Shown here one piece after another: positions 1-8,729 of a stretch of DNA of 64,000 nt (position 1 is the stretch's first letter; each line of letters starts with the position of its first letter). The DNA comes from Sphingopyxis granuli NBRC 100800. Lineage in GTDB: Bacteria; Pseudomonadota; Alphaproteobacteria; Sphingomonadales; Sphingomonadaceae. The stretch lies in contig NZ_BCUA01000004.1 of assembly GCF_001591045.1 (NCBI RefSeq), forward strand, positions 1 through 64,000, in the 5' to 3' direction. A program made the translations under genes and the position numbers. The notes below the pieces were generated by a model. That model saw only the letters and a program-made list of their open reading frames with translations, was not told the origin of the DNA and searched no databases.

Positions 1-141
1 GGCGGCGCGCAGCGCGGCCGCCTTGGCGCCGGTCGTCGCGGCGGCGAGCCGCTTCGCCGCAGCGCGCGCGCGCGCGCCCAGGGTGGCGACCAGCGCGTCG
101 GCATCGGCAAAGGGCGGGGATTTCGGGGCTTCGGCGGTCAT
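1..141 (-). CDS. proA: Partial: probable glutamate-5-semialdehyde dehydrogenase N-terminus
   Basis: Only the first 47 codons lie in the window; the gene runs off the left edge. The minus-strand ATG is at 139-141. The visible peptide has a helical stretch, LVATLGARARAAAKRLAAA, followed by a second Ala/Lys-rich stretch. This resembles the N-terminal substrate-side helix of gamma-glutamyl phosphate reductase (ProA, second step of proline synthesis, NADPH-dependent). No catalytic residue is visible, so the call rests on the N-terminal pattern alone and another Ala-rich helical protein is possible. Confidence 0.5.
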   Translation of the reverse strand, partial: MTAEAPKSPPFADADALVATLGARARAAAKRLAAATTGAKAAALRAA

Positions 142-218
142 CGCGCGGCTCCTATCACGCTTTGGCGCGGCGGCGAAAGCCCCGTTGCGCCGCCCGCCTG
201 CGCTGCTACGAAGGCGCG

Positions 219-1343
219 ATGAGCGGGGATATCGAAGGCATCGGGGCGGCGGTGACGGCGGGGCTGGCGAGCCGCGCGATCGAGCCGCGGCACGGCGGCG
301 CAGGCGGCGGTCACGAAGGCACGCGCTGCCTCAATTGCGGCACGACGCTCGTCGGGTCGCATTGCCACCGTTGCGGGCAAAAGGCCGACGTCCACCGCAG
401 CTTCGGCGCGATCGGGCACGACCTCGTCCACGCCATCTTTCATTTCGAGGGCAAGCTGTGGAATACGCTGCCTTTGCTCGCCTGGCGGCCGGGCGACCTG
501 ACGCGCCGCTATATCCACGGCGAGCGCGCGCGCTTCATCTCGCCGCTCGCGCTGTTCCTGTTCGCGGTCTTCCTGACCTATGCGGTGCTGTCGATGGTCG
601 GCGCGGGCGGCGGCGTCGGCGAAGAGATCGCGCGCGCGGCCGCCGAACAGACGCGCTCCAACGCGATCCGTTCGAGCCTGCAGGACGAGGTCGAACGGGT
701 CGAGACGCGCCTCACGGACAAGAGCTTGCCCGCCGCCGAACGGCGGAAGTTGGAGAGCGCACGCGACACGCTCCAGAAAAGCGCCGACTATCTGGGCGTG
801 GCGCGCAGCCTGACCCGCGAGGAGCGCGCGGCCGGCCCGCCCGTCCTCGCCGATCCGGTGCAGCAGGTCGCGACCAGCGCCAGTTTCGCGACGCGCACGA
901 AGGCCGATACCGGGATTCCCGCCATCGATCACGGCCTGGATAAGGCGATCGCGAACCCTGGACTGCTCTTCTACAAATTGCAGGCCAATGCTTACAAGTT
1001 CGCCTGGGCGCTGATCCCGCTGTCGCTGCCCTTCATGTGGACGCTGTTCCCGTTCAGCCGCCGCTTCCACATGTACGATCATTTCGTCTTCGTGACCTAT
1101 TCGATCAGCTTCGTGCTGCTGCTGTTCGTCGTCGTGCGGCTGCTCAACCTGACGCTGATCGGCGAGGTCGCGACGCTCGGCGCGATGCTCTATCTGCCCT
1201 TCCACATGTATAGGCAGCTTCGCGGCGCCTATCGCCTGTCGACCGCCGGCGCGCTCCTGCGTACGGCGCTGCTGCTCTTCTTCAGCCTGTTCGCGGCAAT
1301 CAACTTCATTTTCCTGCTGCTCGCGCTTGGGCTGATGAGCTAG
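219..1343 (+). CDS. DUF3667 zinc-ribbon membrane protein
   Basis: A 374-residue protein if started at the ATG at 219; a TTG at 162 is in frame but less convincing. Near the N-terminus are two CxxC pairs (about Cys37/Cys40 and Cys49/Cys52) forming a zinc-ribbon knuckle. Then comes the DUF3667 core with a WRPGDLTRRYIHGERARFI motif and a first membrane segment. A charged helical region (about residues 130-250) and three or four hydrophobic C-terminal segments follow. This matches the family's usual layout. The biochemical role is unknown; it is predicted to sit in the inner membrane with its zinc ribbon in the cytoplasm. Confidence 0.85.
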   Translation: MSGDIEGIGAAVTAGLASRAIEPRHGGAGGGHEGTRCLNCGTTLVGSHCHRCGQKADVHRSFGAIGHDLVHAIFHFEGKLWNTLPLLAWRPGDLTRRYIHGERARFISPLALFLFAVFLTYAVLSMVGAGGGVGEEIARAAAEQTRSNAIRSSLQDEVERVETRLTDKSLPAAERRKLESARDTLQKSADYLGVARSLTREERAAGPPVLADPVQQVATSASFATRTKADTGIPAIDHGLDKAIANPGLLFYKLQANAYKFAWALIPLSLPFMWTLFPFSRRFHMYDHFVFVTYSISFVLLLFVVVRLLNLTLIGEVATLGAMLYLPFHMYRQLRGAYRLSTAGALLRTALLLFFSLFAAINFIFLLLALGLMS

Positions 1344-1352
1344 GATCGGGGC

Positions 1353-1760
1353 GTGGAGAATGAGGACAGCAGCGCATCGGACCTGATCGACGTCCGGATC
1401 GCCGCCCTCGGCGGCTGGCGCGGCGCGACGCTGGCGCGCATGCGCGCCCTGATCGCCGAAGCAGAGCCCGAGGTGGTCGAAACGGTGAAATGGCGCAAGC
1501 CGTCGAACCCGCTCGGGGTACCGGTCTGGGAGCGCGGCGGCATCCTGTGCACCGGTGAAGTCTATAAGGACAAGGTCAAGCTGACCTTCGCGAAGGGGGC
1601 GTCACTCGACGATCCCGCACGGCTGTTCAACGCCAGCCTCGACGGCAACACGCGCCGCGCGATCGACCTGTTCGAGGGCGATTCGATCGACGCGGCGGCG
1701 TTCAGGGCGCTGGTGCGCGAGGCCGTGGCCGCCAATGCGGCGAAGAAACCGCGGGGGTGA
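1353..1760 (+). CDS. DUF1801 (YdhG-like) domain protein
   Basis: A 135-residue soluble protein starting at GTG, 9 bp after the DUF3667 stop, so probably co-transcribed. No in-frame ATG lies near the start. The EVVETVKWRKPS stretch and the later VYKDKVKLTF strand match the DUF1801/YdhG family, small alpha-beta proteins of unclear function. There is no signal peptide or membrane segment. Confidence 0.75.
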   Translation: MENEDSSASDLIDVRIAALGGWRGATLARMRALIAEAEPEVVETVKWRKPSNPLGVPVWERGGILCTGEVYKDKVKLTFAKGASLDDPARLFNASLDGNTRRAIDLFEGDSIDAAAFRALVREAVAANAAKKPRG

Positions 1761-1812
1761 TAGTCGACCGGTGGGCAAGGCCCTGACTTCGATGGCTCTG
1801 GATTGACCGGTT

Positions 1813-1848
1813 CGTCATTGCGAGCGGCGAAGCCGCGCGGCAATGACG
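1813..1848. repeat. REP-like palindrome
   Basis: An inverted repeat with arms CGTCATTGC and GCAATGACG around a GC-rich centre (AGCGGCGAAGCCGCGCG). It lies between the convergent DUF1801 and enoyl-CoA hydratase genes. This GTCATTGCGAGCG-type palindrome is a common intergenic repeat in proteobacteria and may help terminate both transcripts. Confidence 0.7.
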
Positions 1849-1865
1849 AGGCCTTCCAACCGCGT

Positions 1866-2789
1866 CTAGCTATACGGCGGCGCGTCCTCGAACTCGGCGA
1901 ACCACGGATAGTCGTTCGCGACGCTGGCGGTGAAGTTCGGCGGGCGCTTTTCGAGGAAGCTGGTCACGCCTTCGGCCGCGTCGGGGCTGCGGCCGCGCGC
2001 GAAGATGGCGCGGCTGTCCCAGCGGTGCGCGCTCATCGGATGCGGCGCGCCGAGCATGCGCCACAGCATATGGCGGGTCAGCGCGACCGACACCGGCGCA
2101 CTGTCAGCGGTCATCTCGCGCGCCTTGGCGATCGCGGCGTCAATCAGGTCGCCGGGCGTGTGGACCGACTGGACCAGCCCCTTTTCCCGCGCCTCCGCGG
2201 CACCGATCAGCCGCCCCGAAAAGCACCAGTCGACCGCGGTCTGGATGCCGACGAGGCGCGGCAGGAACCAGCTCGACGCGGCTTCGGGGACGATGCCGCG
2301 CCGCGCGAAGACGAAGCCGTAGCGCGCCGTCTCGCTGGCGAGGCGCGCATCCATCGCCAGCGTCATCGTCGCGCCGATGCCGACCGCGGCGCCGTTGATC
2401 GCGCCGAGCACCGGCTTCCTGCTGTCGAAGATGCGCATCGACACGCGCCCGCCCGAATCGCGGATCAGCGGGTGCGACCAATCGATCGTGCCGTCTTCGG
2501 CGACCGGGCTTGCCGCCACCCCGTCGGGCAGCGTCGCCGCCTTGTCGGTGCGCTTGTCGTAATCGAAGGTCGCGGCCCCCTGGCCAAGGTCGGCCCCCGC
2601 GCAATAGGCGCGGTCGCCCGACCCGGTGAAGATCACCGCGCGCACCGCGTCGTCGGCGTCGCACTCGTCGAGCGCGGCGACGATCTCCAGCATCATCTGG
2701 GTGGTGAAGGCATTCATCCGGTCGGGCCGGTGCAGCGTCAGCAGTGCAATGCCGTCCTGCTTGTCGAGACGAATCTGGTCGAAGCTCAT
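1866..2789 (-). CDS. Enoyl-CoA hydratase/isomerase (crotonase family)
   Basis: A 307-residue crotonase-fold enzyme. The N-terminus has LLTLHRPDRMNAF. The oxyanion-hole strand reads DRAYCAGADLGQG, and a second oxyanion region reads GAAVGIGATMTLAMD. The GIVPEAASSW motif supplies the Glu usually used for hydration of enoyl-CoA. The C-terminal FLEKRPPNF helix is typical. The length is slightly above the usual 260 because of an insert around residues 75-110. It probably acts in fatty-acid or branched-chain acyl-CoA oxidation; the exact substrate cannot be told from sequence. Confidence 0.9.
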   Translation of the reverse strand: MSFDQIRLDKQDGIALLTLHRPDRMNAFTTQMMLEIVAALDECDADDAVRAVIFTGSGDRAYCAGADLGQGAATFDYDKRTDKAATLPDGVAASPVAEDGTIDWSHPLIRDSGGRVSMRIFDSRKPVLGAINGAAVGIGATMTLAMDARLASETARYGFVFARRGIVPEAASSWFLPRLVGIQTAVDWCFSGRLIGAAEAREKGLVQSVHTPGDLIDAAIAKAREMTADSAPVSVALTRHMLWRMLGAPHPMSAHRWDSRAIFARGRSPDAAEGVTSFLEKRPPNFTASVANDYPWFAEFEDAPPYS

Positions 2790-2936
2790 ATCACTCTCCT
2801 TGGGGCTCGGGACATGGTTGCAAGCGGGACGGGTGAAGGCAAGTGCTAGTTGACGTGGACGTAAGCGTAAACCCGTGCAGCCTGCCTGCGCGGTCGGTTC
2901 GGGACCGGGCTCATCCTTTTCTTCGACAAGAAATCG

Positions 2937-3007
2937 TTCCCCGGCGAAAGCCGGGGTCCAGATGGTGCAGCGCTGCCCCGCGTGGACCCCGGCTTTCGCC
3001 GGGGAGC
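2937..3007. repeat. Long palindromic intergenic repeat, copy 1
   Basis: Two long arms, each containing CCCCGGCGAAAGCCGGGG or its complement and ending in GTCCA/TGGAC, face each other around a short centre. A second copy lies at 7101-7170. The remaining gap between the hydratase and purC (2790-3221) holds further short GC-rich stem sequences near 3120-3185 and no convincing gene. Repeats of this form are common between genes in sphingomonad genomes. Confidence 0.85.
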
Positions 3008-3221
3008 AGGTCGGGCCTGCCTGAGCAGCATACGGACCTGATGCGTTCGGGGTGACGGGCGCGAGGCACGCATCTTTCCTACCTTTCCGCCCCGGCGACG
3101 CGAGGGATGACGCGCCGCGACTTTGCCGCTATAGGCCGCCTCGTCGCCCCGGCGCCGCGCCTCGCCTGAGTCGCTTGTCGCCGGGGTCATTCTTTTGGTT
3201 CCGGCAGAAAGTGTTTGCGCC

Positions 3222-3998
3222 ATGGCCCGTCGCCGCCAGATCTACGAAGGCAAAGCGAAGATCCTCTACGAAGGCCCCGAACCGGGCACGCTGATTCAGT
3301 ATTTCAAGGACGACGCGACCGCTTTCAACGCGCAGAAGCGCGGGACGATCAACGGCAAGGGCGTGCTCAACAACCGGATTTCGGAGCATGTCTTCACGCT
3401 GCTCGGCAATATCGGCGTGCCGCATCACTTCATCCGCCGGCTCAACATGCGCGAACAGCTGATCCGCCAGGTCGAGATCGTGCCGATCGAGGTCGTCGTG
3501 CGCAACGTCGCTGCGGGTTCGCTGTCGAAGCGGCTGGGGATCGAGGAGGGGACGCAGCTTCCCCGCACGCTGATCGAATATTGCTTCAAGGACGACGCGC
3601 TCGGCGATCCGCTGGTCGCGGAGGAGCATATCGCCTGCTTCAACTGGTGCAGCCAGGACGAACTGCACGACATCCAGGACCTGGCGATCCGCATCAATGA
3701 TTTCATGAGCGGCATGTTCGCGGCGGTCGGCATCCGCCTGATCGACTTCAAGCTGGAGTTCGGGCGCCTGTGGGACGGCGACTACAGCCGCATCATCCTG
3801 GCCGACGAGATCAGCCCCGATGGCTGTCGCCTGTGGGACATGACGACGAACGAGAAGCTCGACAAGGACCGCTTCCGCCGCGACCTCGGCGGCGAGGTCG
3901 AGGCGTATCAGGAGGTCGCGCGGCGGCTGGGGCTGATGCCCGAGGGCGGAGATACCGCGGTGCTCGACCTTGAAAGCCACCGCAAGAAAAAGGGATAG
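3222..3998 (+). CDS. purC: SAICAR synthetase (purine biosynthesis)
   Basis: A 258-residue phosphoribosylaminoimidazole-succinocarboxamide synthase. It joins aspartate to CAIR using ATP in de novo purine synthesis. I chose the ATG at 3222 because the family starts with the [16 protein letters not shown] strand; an in-frame GTG at 3195 would add nine untypical residues. Visible family signatures are [13 protein letters not shown], the [14 protein letters not shown] signature around residue 100 and [10 protein letters not shown] near residue 180, followed by LADEISPD. It is a complete bacterial-length enzyme. purS and purQ lie about 5 kb downstream, so purine genes are loosely clustered. Confidence 0.97.
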   Translation: MARRRQIYEGKAKILYEGPEPGTLIQYFKDDATAFNAQKRGTINGKGVLNNRISEHVFTLLGNIGVPHHFIRRLNMREQLIRQVEIVPIEVVVRNVAAGSLSKRLGIEEGTQLPRTLIEYCFKDDALGDPLVAEEHIACFNWCSQDELHDIQDLAIRINDFMSGMFAAVGIRLIDFKLEFGRLWDGDYSRIILADEISPDGCRLWDMTTNEKLDKDRFRRDLGGEVEAYQEVARRLGLMPEGGDTAVLDLESHRKKKG

Positions 3999-4091
3999 TC
4001 CGCGGTTCGCGGCGGACGCCGTTCGTCGAAGGATCGCGCGGCCGGCGCTTCCGCGGCTTGACGGGCGGGAAATCGCGGCCAGAACGGACGC

Positions 4092-6986
4092 ATGACGCTT
4101 CGCCTGATCCGGCGCGCTTCGGCCGCGCTGTCGCCCCTTCTCCTGCTTGTCGCTCTCGCGCCGCCGACTTTCGCGCGCGCCGATGGCGCGCCGCCCGCCG
4201 CCTCCGCCGCCGTCAATCCGCAGACCGACGCCGCGCGCGCGTGGAATTTCGCGGCGAGCGACATAGCGGTCGATCCGAACATCGTCTTTGGCGTGCTGCC
4301 GAACGGGATGAAATATGCGCTGCTGCGCAACACGACGCCGAAGGACAGCGTCGTGATGCGCCTGCGCTTCGACGTCGGCAGCTTCGCCGAGGCCGACGAC
4401 CAGCGCGGGCTCGCCCATTTCCTCGAGCATATGGCGTTCAACGGTTCGACCCATGTGCCCGAAGGGGAGATGGTCAAGCTGCTCGAGCGCAAGGGGCTGG
4501 CGTTCGGCGCCGACACCAACGCCTCGACCGGGTTCGACGAGACGATCTACAAGCTCGACCTGCCGGGGGCCTCGGACGACCTGATCGACACCGGGCTGAT
4601 GCTGATGCGCGAGACGGCGAGCGAACTGACGATCGACCCGGCGGCGGTCGACCGCGAACGCGGCGTTATCCAGTCCGAACGGCGCGCCGGCGACAATTAC
4701 CAGCGGCGCAACACGCTCGATCATTTCGCCTTTCTCGCGCCGGGCATGACGATCGCCGACCGCTTCCCGATCGGAACCGAGACGGTGATCCGCACCGCTA
4801 CCGCGGCGCGCATCCGCGACCTCTATAACCGCTATTATCGGCCCGAGCGTGCGACGCTGGTGATGGTCGGCGATTTCGACCCGGCGGCGGTCGCGGCGAA
4901 GATCGAGGCGCGCTTTTCGGACTGGGCGGGGCGCGGCCCCGCCGGGCTCCATCCCGATATCGGCACGATCGACTATGCGCGGCCGTCCGCCGCCGACGAT
5001 TTCGTCGACCCGGCGGTCGCCGATACCGTGACGCTGGCGATGTTCAAGCCGTGGGTCGAAGAGGCCGATACGCGGGCGAAGCGCGCCCGCTCGCTCGCCG
5101 AATCGGTGGGCGAGGCGATCGTCGGCCGCCGGCTGTCGAAGATCGCGCTGCGCGAGGATTCGCCGATCGTCGGCGGCTCATTCAGCGAGGCAGCGGGCTG
5201 GAAGGTCTTCGACCAGATCACGCTGAGCGCGGTCGCGAAGGAAGGCGCGTGGCGCGAGGCGCTCGCCATCCTCGAACAGGAATATCGCCGCGCGGTCGAG
5301 CACGGCTTCACCCAGGCCGAGGTCGACGAACAGGTCGCGATTCGCCGCACCGCGCTGCGCAACGCGGTGGCCGGCGTCGACACGCGGCGCAGCGCGACGC
5401 TCGCCGACACGCTGGTCAAGGCGGCGAAGGGCGATTTCGTCTTCGTCCGCCCCGAAACCTCGCAGACCTTGTTCGAACAGGTCGCACCGACGCTGTCGGC
5501 CGCGGCGGTCGCCGACGCCTTCCGGGGGCGCGTCGCGGGGATGAGCGCGCCGCTCGCGCGCGTGACGTCGAAGACGGCGATCGAGGGGGGAACCGATGCG
5601 ATCCTCGCCGAACTGCGCGCCTCGCAGCAGGTCGCGGTGGCCCCGCCGGCCGAGGCGGCGACCGCCGCCTTCGCCTATCAGCATTTCGGCACGCCGGGGA
5701 CGGTGGTCGCCGACGACCGCGTCGAGGATCTCGGCATCCGCCGCGTCCGCTTCGCCAACCATGTGATGCTGAACATCAAGCGGACCGATTTCCAGAAGGA
5801 TCGCGTCTATCTGTCGGTGCGCGTCGACGGCGGCGACCTGCTCGCGACGCGCGACGACCCGACGAAGGTGGCGCTTGCCGGGTCGCTCTCGCTCGGCGGG
5901 CTCGCCGCGCACAGCCTCGACGAACTGCGCAGCATCCTCGCCGGCCGGACGGTCAGCCCCAGCTTCGGCAGTGGCACCGACGCTTTTGGCGGCAGCGCAC
6001 TGACCTCGGCGGAGGATTTCGCGCTGCAGGCGAAGCTGATGGCGGCTTTCGTGACACATCCCGGCTATCGCGCCGACGGGCTCGCGCTGATCCGCCGCTA
6101 CCTGCCGCAGCAATATGCCGCGAACGATGCGACCGCCGCGGCGGTGATCGCGCGCGACGCCGCGGGCATCGTCGCCGACGACGATCCGCGTGCGCAGACG
6201 CCGCCGCTCGACCGGCTGATGAGGCTCGACTGGTCGCAGCTCGAACCCGCGATCGCCGACAGCCTGGCCCACGGCGCGATCGAGATCGGCGTCGTCGGCG
6301 ACATCGACGAACAGGCGGCGATCGACGCGATCGCGGCGACCTTCGGCGCGCTGCCCGACCGCCGCGCCGCCTTCGATCCGCGCACCACGGCGCGGGTGCG
6401 GCATTTCGCCACCGACCGCAGCGAACGCACGCTGATCCACAAGGGCGCCGCCGAGCAGGCCGAGCTGCGCGTCTATTGGCCCGCCCGCGACGACAGCGAC
6501 CTGGCCGAGGCGATGCGGCTCAACCTGCTCGCGCGCGTGATGCAGCTCGAACTGGTCGAGGAGCTTCGCGAGCGGCTGGGCGAGACCTATAGCCCGGGGG
6601 CCGGCGCCAGCCTGTCGGACGAATATCCGGGATTCGGCTATCTGGTCGCGGCCGGCAATGTTGATTTCAAGGATCTCGCGACGACGCGCGCCGCGATCTT
6701 CGCCATTGCGAAGGCGCTGCGCGACAAGCCGGTCGACGCCGACATGCTCGACCGCGCGCGCCGTCCGCTGGTCGAGGCGATGACCAGGGCGCGACGCGAG
6801 AACAGCTATTGGCTCGCCTATGTCGCCGAGGCGACGAGCCGCGCCGACCGCCTCGACTGTAGCCGCAACGGAATCGCGGAAGTCGAGGCCGCGACCCCCG
6901 TCGATCTGCAGGCGCTCGCGCGGCGTTATCTGGTCGACGACAAGGCGCTGGTGATCCGGGCGGTGAGCGACAAGGCGGGGTCCTGA
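4092..6986 (+). CDS. Periplasmic M16 family zinc metallopeptidase
   Basis: A 964-residue insulinase/pitrilysin-type protease. The N-terminus has a signal peptide (basic MTLRLIRRAS, a Leu-rich core, cleavage likely near FARA), so export to the periplasm is expected. The inverted zinc motif HFLEH is at residues 109-113, with the downstream Glu in the TIDPAAVDRERGVIQSE region. Two M16 halves follow: an active N-terminal half and an inactive C-terminal half ending with the YSPGAGASLSDEYPGFGYL segment. It is the usual length for two-repeat bacterial M16 enzymes and is likely a general peptide-degrading protease. Confidence 0.93.
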   Translation: MTLRLIRRASAALSPLLLLVALAPPTFARADGAPPAASAAVNPQTDAARAWNFAASDIAVDPNIVFGVLPNGMKYALLRNTTPKDSVVMRLRFDVGSFAEADDQRGLAHFLEHMAFNGSTHVPEGEMVKLLERKGLAFGADTNASTGFDETIYKLDLPGASDDLIDTGLMLMRETASELTIDPAAVDRERGVIQSERRAGDNYQRRNTLDHFAFLAPGMTIADRFPIGTETVIRTATAARIRDLYNRYYRPERATLVMVGDFDPAAVAAKIEARFSDWAGRGPAGLHPDIGTIDYARPSAADDFVDPAVADTVTLAMFKPWVEEADTRAKRARSLAESVGEAIVGRRLSKIALREDSPIVGGSFSEAAGWKVFDQITLSAVAKEGAWREALAILEQEYRRAVEHGFTQAEVDEQVAIRRTALRNAVAGVDTRRSATLADTLVKAAKGDFVFVRPETSQTLFEQVAPTLSAAAVADAFRGRVAGMSAPLARVTSKTAIEGGTDAILAELRASQQVAVAPPAEAATAAFAYQHFGTPGTVVADDRVEDLGIRRVRFANHVMLNIKRTDFQKDRVYLSVRVDGGDLLATRDDPTKVALAGSLSLGGLAAHSLDELRSILAGRTVSPSFGSGTDAFGGSALTSAEDFALQAKLMAAFVTHPGYRADGLALIRRYLPQQYAANDATAAAVIARDAAGIVADDDPRAQTPPLDRLMRLDWSQLEPAIADSLAHGAIEIGVVGDIDEQAAIDAIAATFGALPDRRAAFDPRTTARVRHFATDRSERTLIHKGAAEQAELRVYWPARDDSDLAEAMRLNLLARVMQLELVEELRERLGETYSPGAGASLSDEYPGFGYLVAAGNVDFKDLATTRAAIFAIAKALRDKPVDADMLDRARRPLVEAMTRARRENSYWLAYVAEATSRADRLDCSRNGIAEVEAATPVDLQALARRYLVDDKALVIRAVSDKAGS

Positions 6987-7020
6987 TCGGGGGACTGGTT
7001 CGAATCGGGCGCCGATCGCC

Positions 7021-7044
7021 TCCCTTCCCGCTTGCGGGAGGGGT
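7021..7044. repeat. Short palindromic intergenic repeat
   Basis: CCCTTCCCG-CTTG-CGGGAGGGG forms a stem-loop just after the M16 protease gene and is followed by a G-run. This kind of CTCCCGCAAGCGGGAG palindrome is frequent in sphingomonad intergenic DNA and could act as a terminator or mRNA-stabilising structure. Confidence 0.6.
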
Positions 7045-7100
7045 GGGGGGGAGGGCCGGCGGCCTTGCGTCGGTTGGCATCCCCTTTCGACAAGTAGCTG

Positions 7101-7170
7101 TTCCCCGGCGAAAGCCGGGGTCCACGCGGGGCAACGCAATGCCATCTGGACCCCGGCTTTCGCCGGGGAA
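7101..7170. repeat. Long palindromic intergenic repeat, copy 2
   Basis: A near-perfect long inverted repeat made of the same arms as the copy at 2937-3007: each arm holds CCCCGGCGAAAGCCGGGG or its complement plus TCCA/TGGA, here with perfect 24-base arms. Both copies are preceded by TTCGACAAG. The rest of the 6987-7284 gap shows no gene. Confidence 0.85.
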
Positions 7171-7284
7171 CAGGCCCTTACGTGTGTGAAGGATATATAC
7201 GCCCCTGCGTCTGCCCACCCCGCCGCGGGTAGCGAGCAAGGTTCGCAACTCTTGCTGTCCCGCTCGCAAGCGTGGGAGTTCGAT

Positions 7285-7713
7285 TCAGCCTCCCCCGACG
7301 CTTCCCGGCGCTCTGGCGCGCAGGAAATTGCCGAGTGCGACGAACAGCATTTCGCGGGCGTCGCCGCCGAGCATCTCGCCGCTCAGCCAGTCGAACTGCG
7401 CGCGGTTGCCGCGCGCCACGGCGCCGATCATCGTCGCGAGCAGCGCCTCGTCGAAGCTGACGCGCGGGCAGCAGGGCGGGGCAACCGCGAAGGGATCGGG
7501 CCAGATCTGGCCAATCGCCTCGACCACCAGCCGGTAACGCCGCGCGGCGAGCACATTGCCCCAGCGCCGTTCGAGTTCGGGCATCGGATCGCGCTCGCTG
7601 CGGCGGCAGAGAATGCAATAGCGCAGCGCGAGCACGGCCTGCGCGGCGTCGACGGGCAGGTCGCGGACCAGCGGTTGCGCGGTAAGCCGGCGAACCAGCG
7701 TGCTGCTTTCCAT
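7285..7713 (-). CDS. Unrecognised protein with CCxR motif
   Basis: A 142-residue, mostly helical soluble protein I cannot assign. It has a CxxC pair (ILCRRSER context, around Cys34-Cys37) and a central APPCCPRVSFDE segment. The Cys residues could bind metal, but this is inference. It starts at ATG 7713 with GGGAGG a few bases upstream. A candidate Fur box and an attenuator-like hairpin lie in its leader, so iron-responsive expression is plausible. It shares no operon with the neighbours: bfr lies upstream on the same strand behind a terminator. Confidence 0.6.
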   Translation of the reverse strand: MESSTLVRRLTAQPLVRDLPVDAAQAVLALRYCILCRRSERDPMPELERRWGNVLAARRYRLVVEAIGQIWPDPFAVAPPCCPRVSFDEALLATMIGAVARGNRAQFDWLSGEMLGGDAREMLFVALGNFLRARAPGSVGGG

Positions 7714-7771
7714 GGTGCCTCCCGTCGCGGCCCGGTCGCCTTGCAGTCCTCCCGCCGGGTCCGAAAAAGGT

Positions 7772-7799
7772 GCCGGCTGCCGCTTTCGCAGCAGCCGGC
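7772..7799 (-). promoter_or_regulatory. Leader hairpin followed by U-run
   Basis: On the minus strand GCCGGCTGC and GCAGCCGGC pair around a TGCGAAAGCG loop and are followed by ACCTTTTTC. It lies in the 5' leader of the gene starting at 7713, downstream of the candidate Fur box. It looks like an intrinsic terminator or attenuator inside the leader, or the end of a very short transcript. Confidence 0.45.
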
Positions 7800-7823
7800 A
7801 GGAGGTGACTGCCTCACCGTGCT

Positions 7824-7842
7824 ATTGAGAATTAATCGCAAA
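7824..7842 (-). promoter_or_regulatory. Candidate Fur box
   Basis: The minus strand reads TTTGCGATTAATTCTCAAT, close to the 19-bp Fur box pattern of alternating AT-rich hexamers around GATTAATTC. It lies about 110 bp upstream of the gene at 7713. Neighbouring iron-storage genes make iron control plausible. No experiment or matrix scan supports it here. Confidence 0.45.
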
Positions 7843-7849
7843 TACAAGC

Positions 7850-7877
7850 AAAAAAAGAGGCACCATGAAGGTGCCTC
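7850..7877 (-). terminator. Intrinsic terminator after bfr
   Basis: On the minus strand GAGGCACC-TTCAT-GGTGCCTC forms an 8-bp stem followed directly by seven T. It lies about 60 bp beyond the bfr stop. A second hairpin, GGAGGCGCC-GCGAA-GGCGCCTCC (7901-7923), lies between it and the stop. Confidence 0.85.
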
Positions 7878-7935
7878 CGATTCTCGCGGAAATCCGTGCC
7901 GGAGGCGCCTTCGCGGCGCCTCCTTGCGGGATGCG

Positions 7936-8418
7936 TCAATCGTCGCCGGCGGGCTTCGACTGGAGTTGGACGTAATTTTCCATCCCCATCCGCTCGATCA
8001 TCTCGAACTGCTTCTCGAGTTCGTCGACATGATGCTCCTCGCTTTCGAGGATGTCGGCGAACAGGTCGCGGCTGACATAGTCGCGCACGCCCTCGGCATG
8101 GGCGATCGCGTCCTTGAGTAGCGGGATCGCCTCCTCCTCGAGCGCGAGGTCGGCCCTCAGTATCTCCTCGACCGTTTCGCCGACGCGCAGCCGGCCGAGC
8201 ATCTGGAAGTTGGGCAGGCCGCCGAGGAAGAGGATGCGGTCGGCCAGCTTGTCGGCGTGTTTCATTTCGTCGATCGATTCCTCGCGCTCGAAATGCGCGA
8301 GCCGCGCGACGCCCCAATTGTCGAGCATGCGATAGTGCAGCCAATATTGGTTGATCGCGGTCAGCTCGTTCTTGAGCGCCTCATTGAGGAAATCGATGAC
8401 CTTTTCGTCGCCCTTCAT
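7936..8418 (-). CDS. bfr: Bacterioferritin
   Basis: A 160-residue ferritin-fold protein that stores iron in a 24-subunit shell and oxidises Fe2+ at a di-iron site. Visible ligands: Glu in LKNELTAINQY, Glu and His in REESIDEMKHADKL (ExxxxxxxH pattern), Glu in LALEEEAIPLL, and a late ESEEHHVDELEKQ pair. Met52 of the family (heme ligand) corresponds to the Met in IDEMKHADK. It is full-length. The upstream same-strand gene is bfd, separated by 99 bp with a hairpin between them, so the two probably form one operon. Confidence 0.96.
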   Translation of the reverse strand: MKGDEKVIDFLNEALKNELTAINQYWLHYRMLDNWGVARLAHFEREESIDEMKHADKLADRILFLGGLPNFQMLGRLRVGETVEEILRADLALEEEAIPLLKDAIAHAEGVRDYVSRDLFADILESEEHHVDELEKQFEMIERMGMENYVQLQSKPAGDD

Positions 8419-8450
8419 TTTCTTGTCCTGTCATTGTCCGGGTGGGATGG

Positions 8451-8472
8451 CGGGCGGCATCATAGCCGCCCG
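8451..8472 (-). promoter_or_regulatory. Intercistronic hairpin between bfd and bfr
   Basis: CGGGCGGC-ATCATA-GCCGCCCG is a perfect 8-bp stem in the 99-bp gap between bfd and bfr. It has no T-run, so it more likely adjusts the relative amounts of the two products than ends transcription. Confidence 0.5.
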
Positions 8473-8517
8473 GACCCGGTCAGGCCAAGGCTAAAAAGAA
8501 CGGAAATCCAAGGAAAA

Positions 8518-8691
8518 TCAGGCAGTCGCCGCAGCGTCGCTGATGATATTGCGAGCGAATGACAGGCACTGGCCGCACTTGGGTTTGCGACCCAATTGCG
8601 CATAGGCGGCCTTGGCGCTGCGCAACTCGCCGCTCCGCGCCACATCGCGCAGTTCGCGTTCCCTTATTGCGTTGCAGACACAGACGACCAT
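8518..8691 (-). CDS. bfd: Bacterioferritin-associated ferredoxin
   Basis: A 57-residue [2Fe-2S] protein that reduces the ferric core of bacterioferritin to release iron. Starting at the ATG complementary to 8689-8691, it shows CVC near residues 4-6 and a later KCGQC pair around 39-42: the C-x-C and C-x2-C ligand pattern of Bfd. A much longer open frame extends upstream through the purS-purQ region, but it lies antisense to real genes. It precedes bfr on the same strand. Confidence 0.93.
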   Translation of the reverse strand: MVVCVCNAIRERELRDVARSGELRSAKAAYAQLGRKPKCGQCLSFARNIISDAAATA

Positions 8692-8729
8692 GTGCGAATC
8701 CCTCTCAACAACTCTCCCTCTAGAGATAG

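Noticed and set aside
2843-3294. Small plus-strand frames upstream of purC
   Set aside because: They run through palindromic repeats and into the purC start and show no protein-like features.
3129-4952. 607-codon minus-strand frame across purC and the M16 protease start
   Set aside because: Opposite two unambiguous genes and compositionally a shadow.
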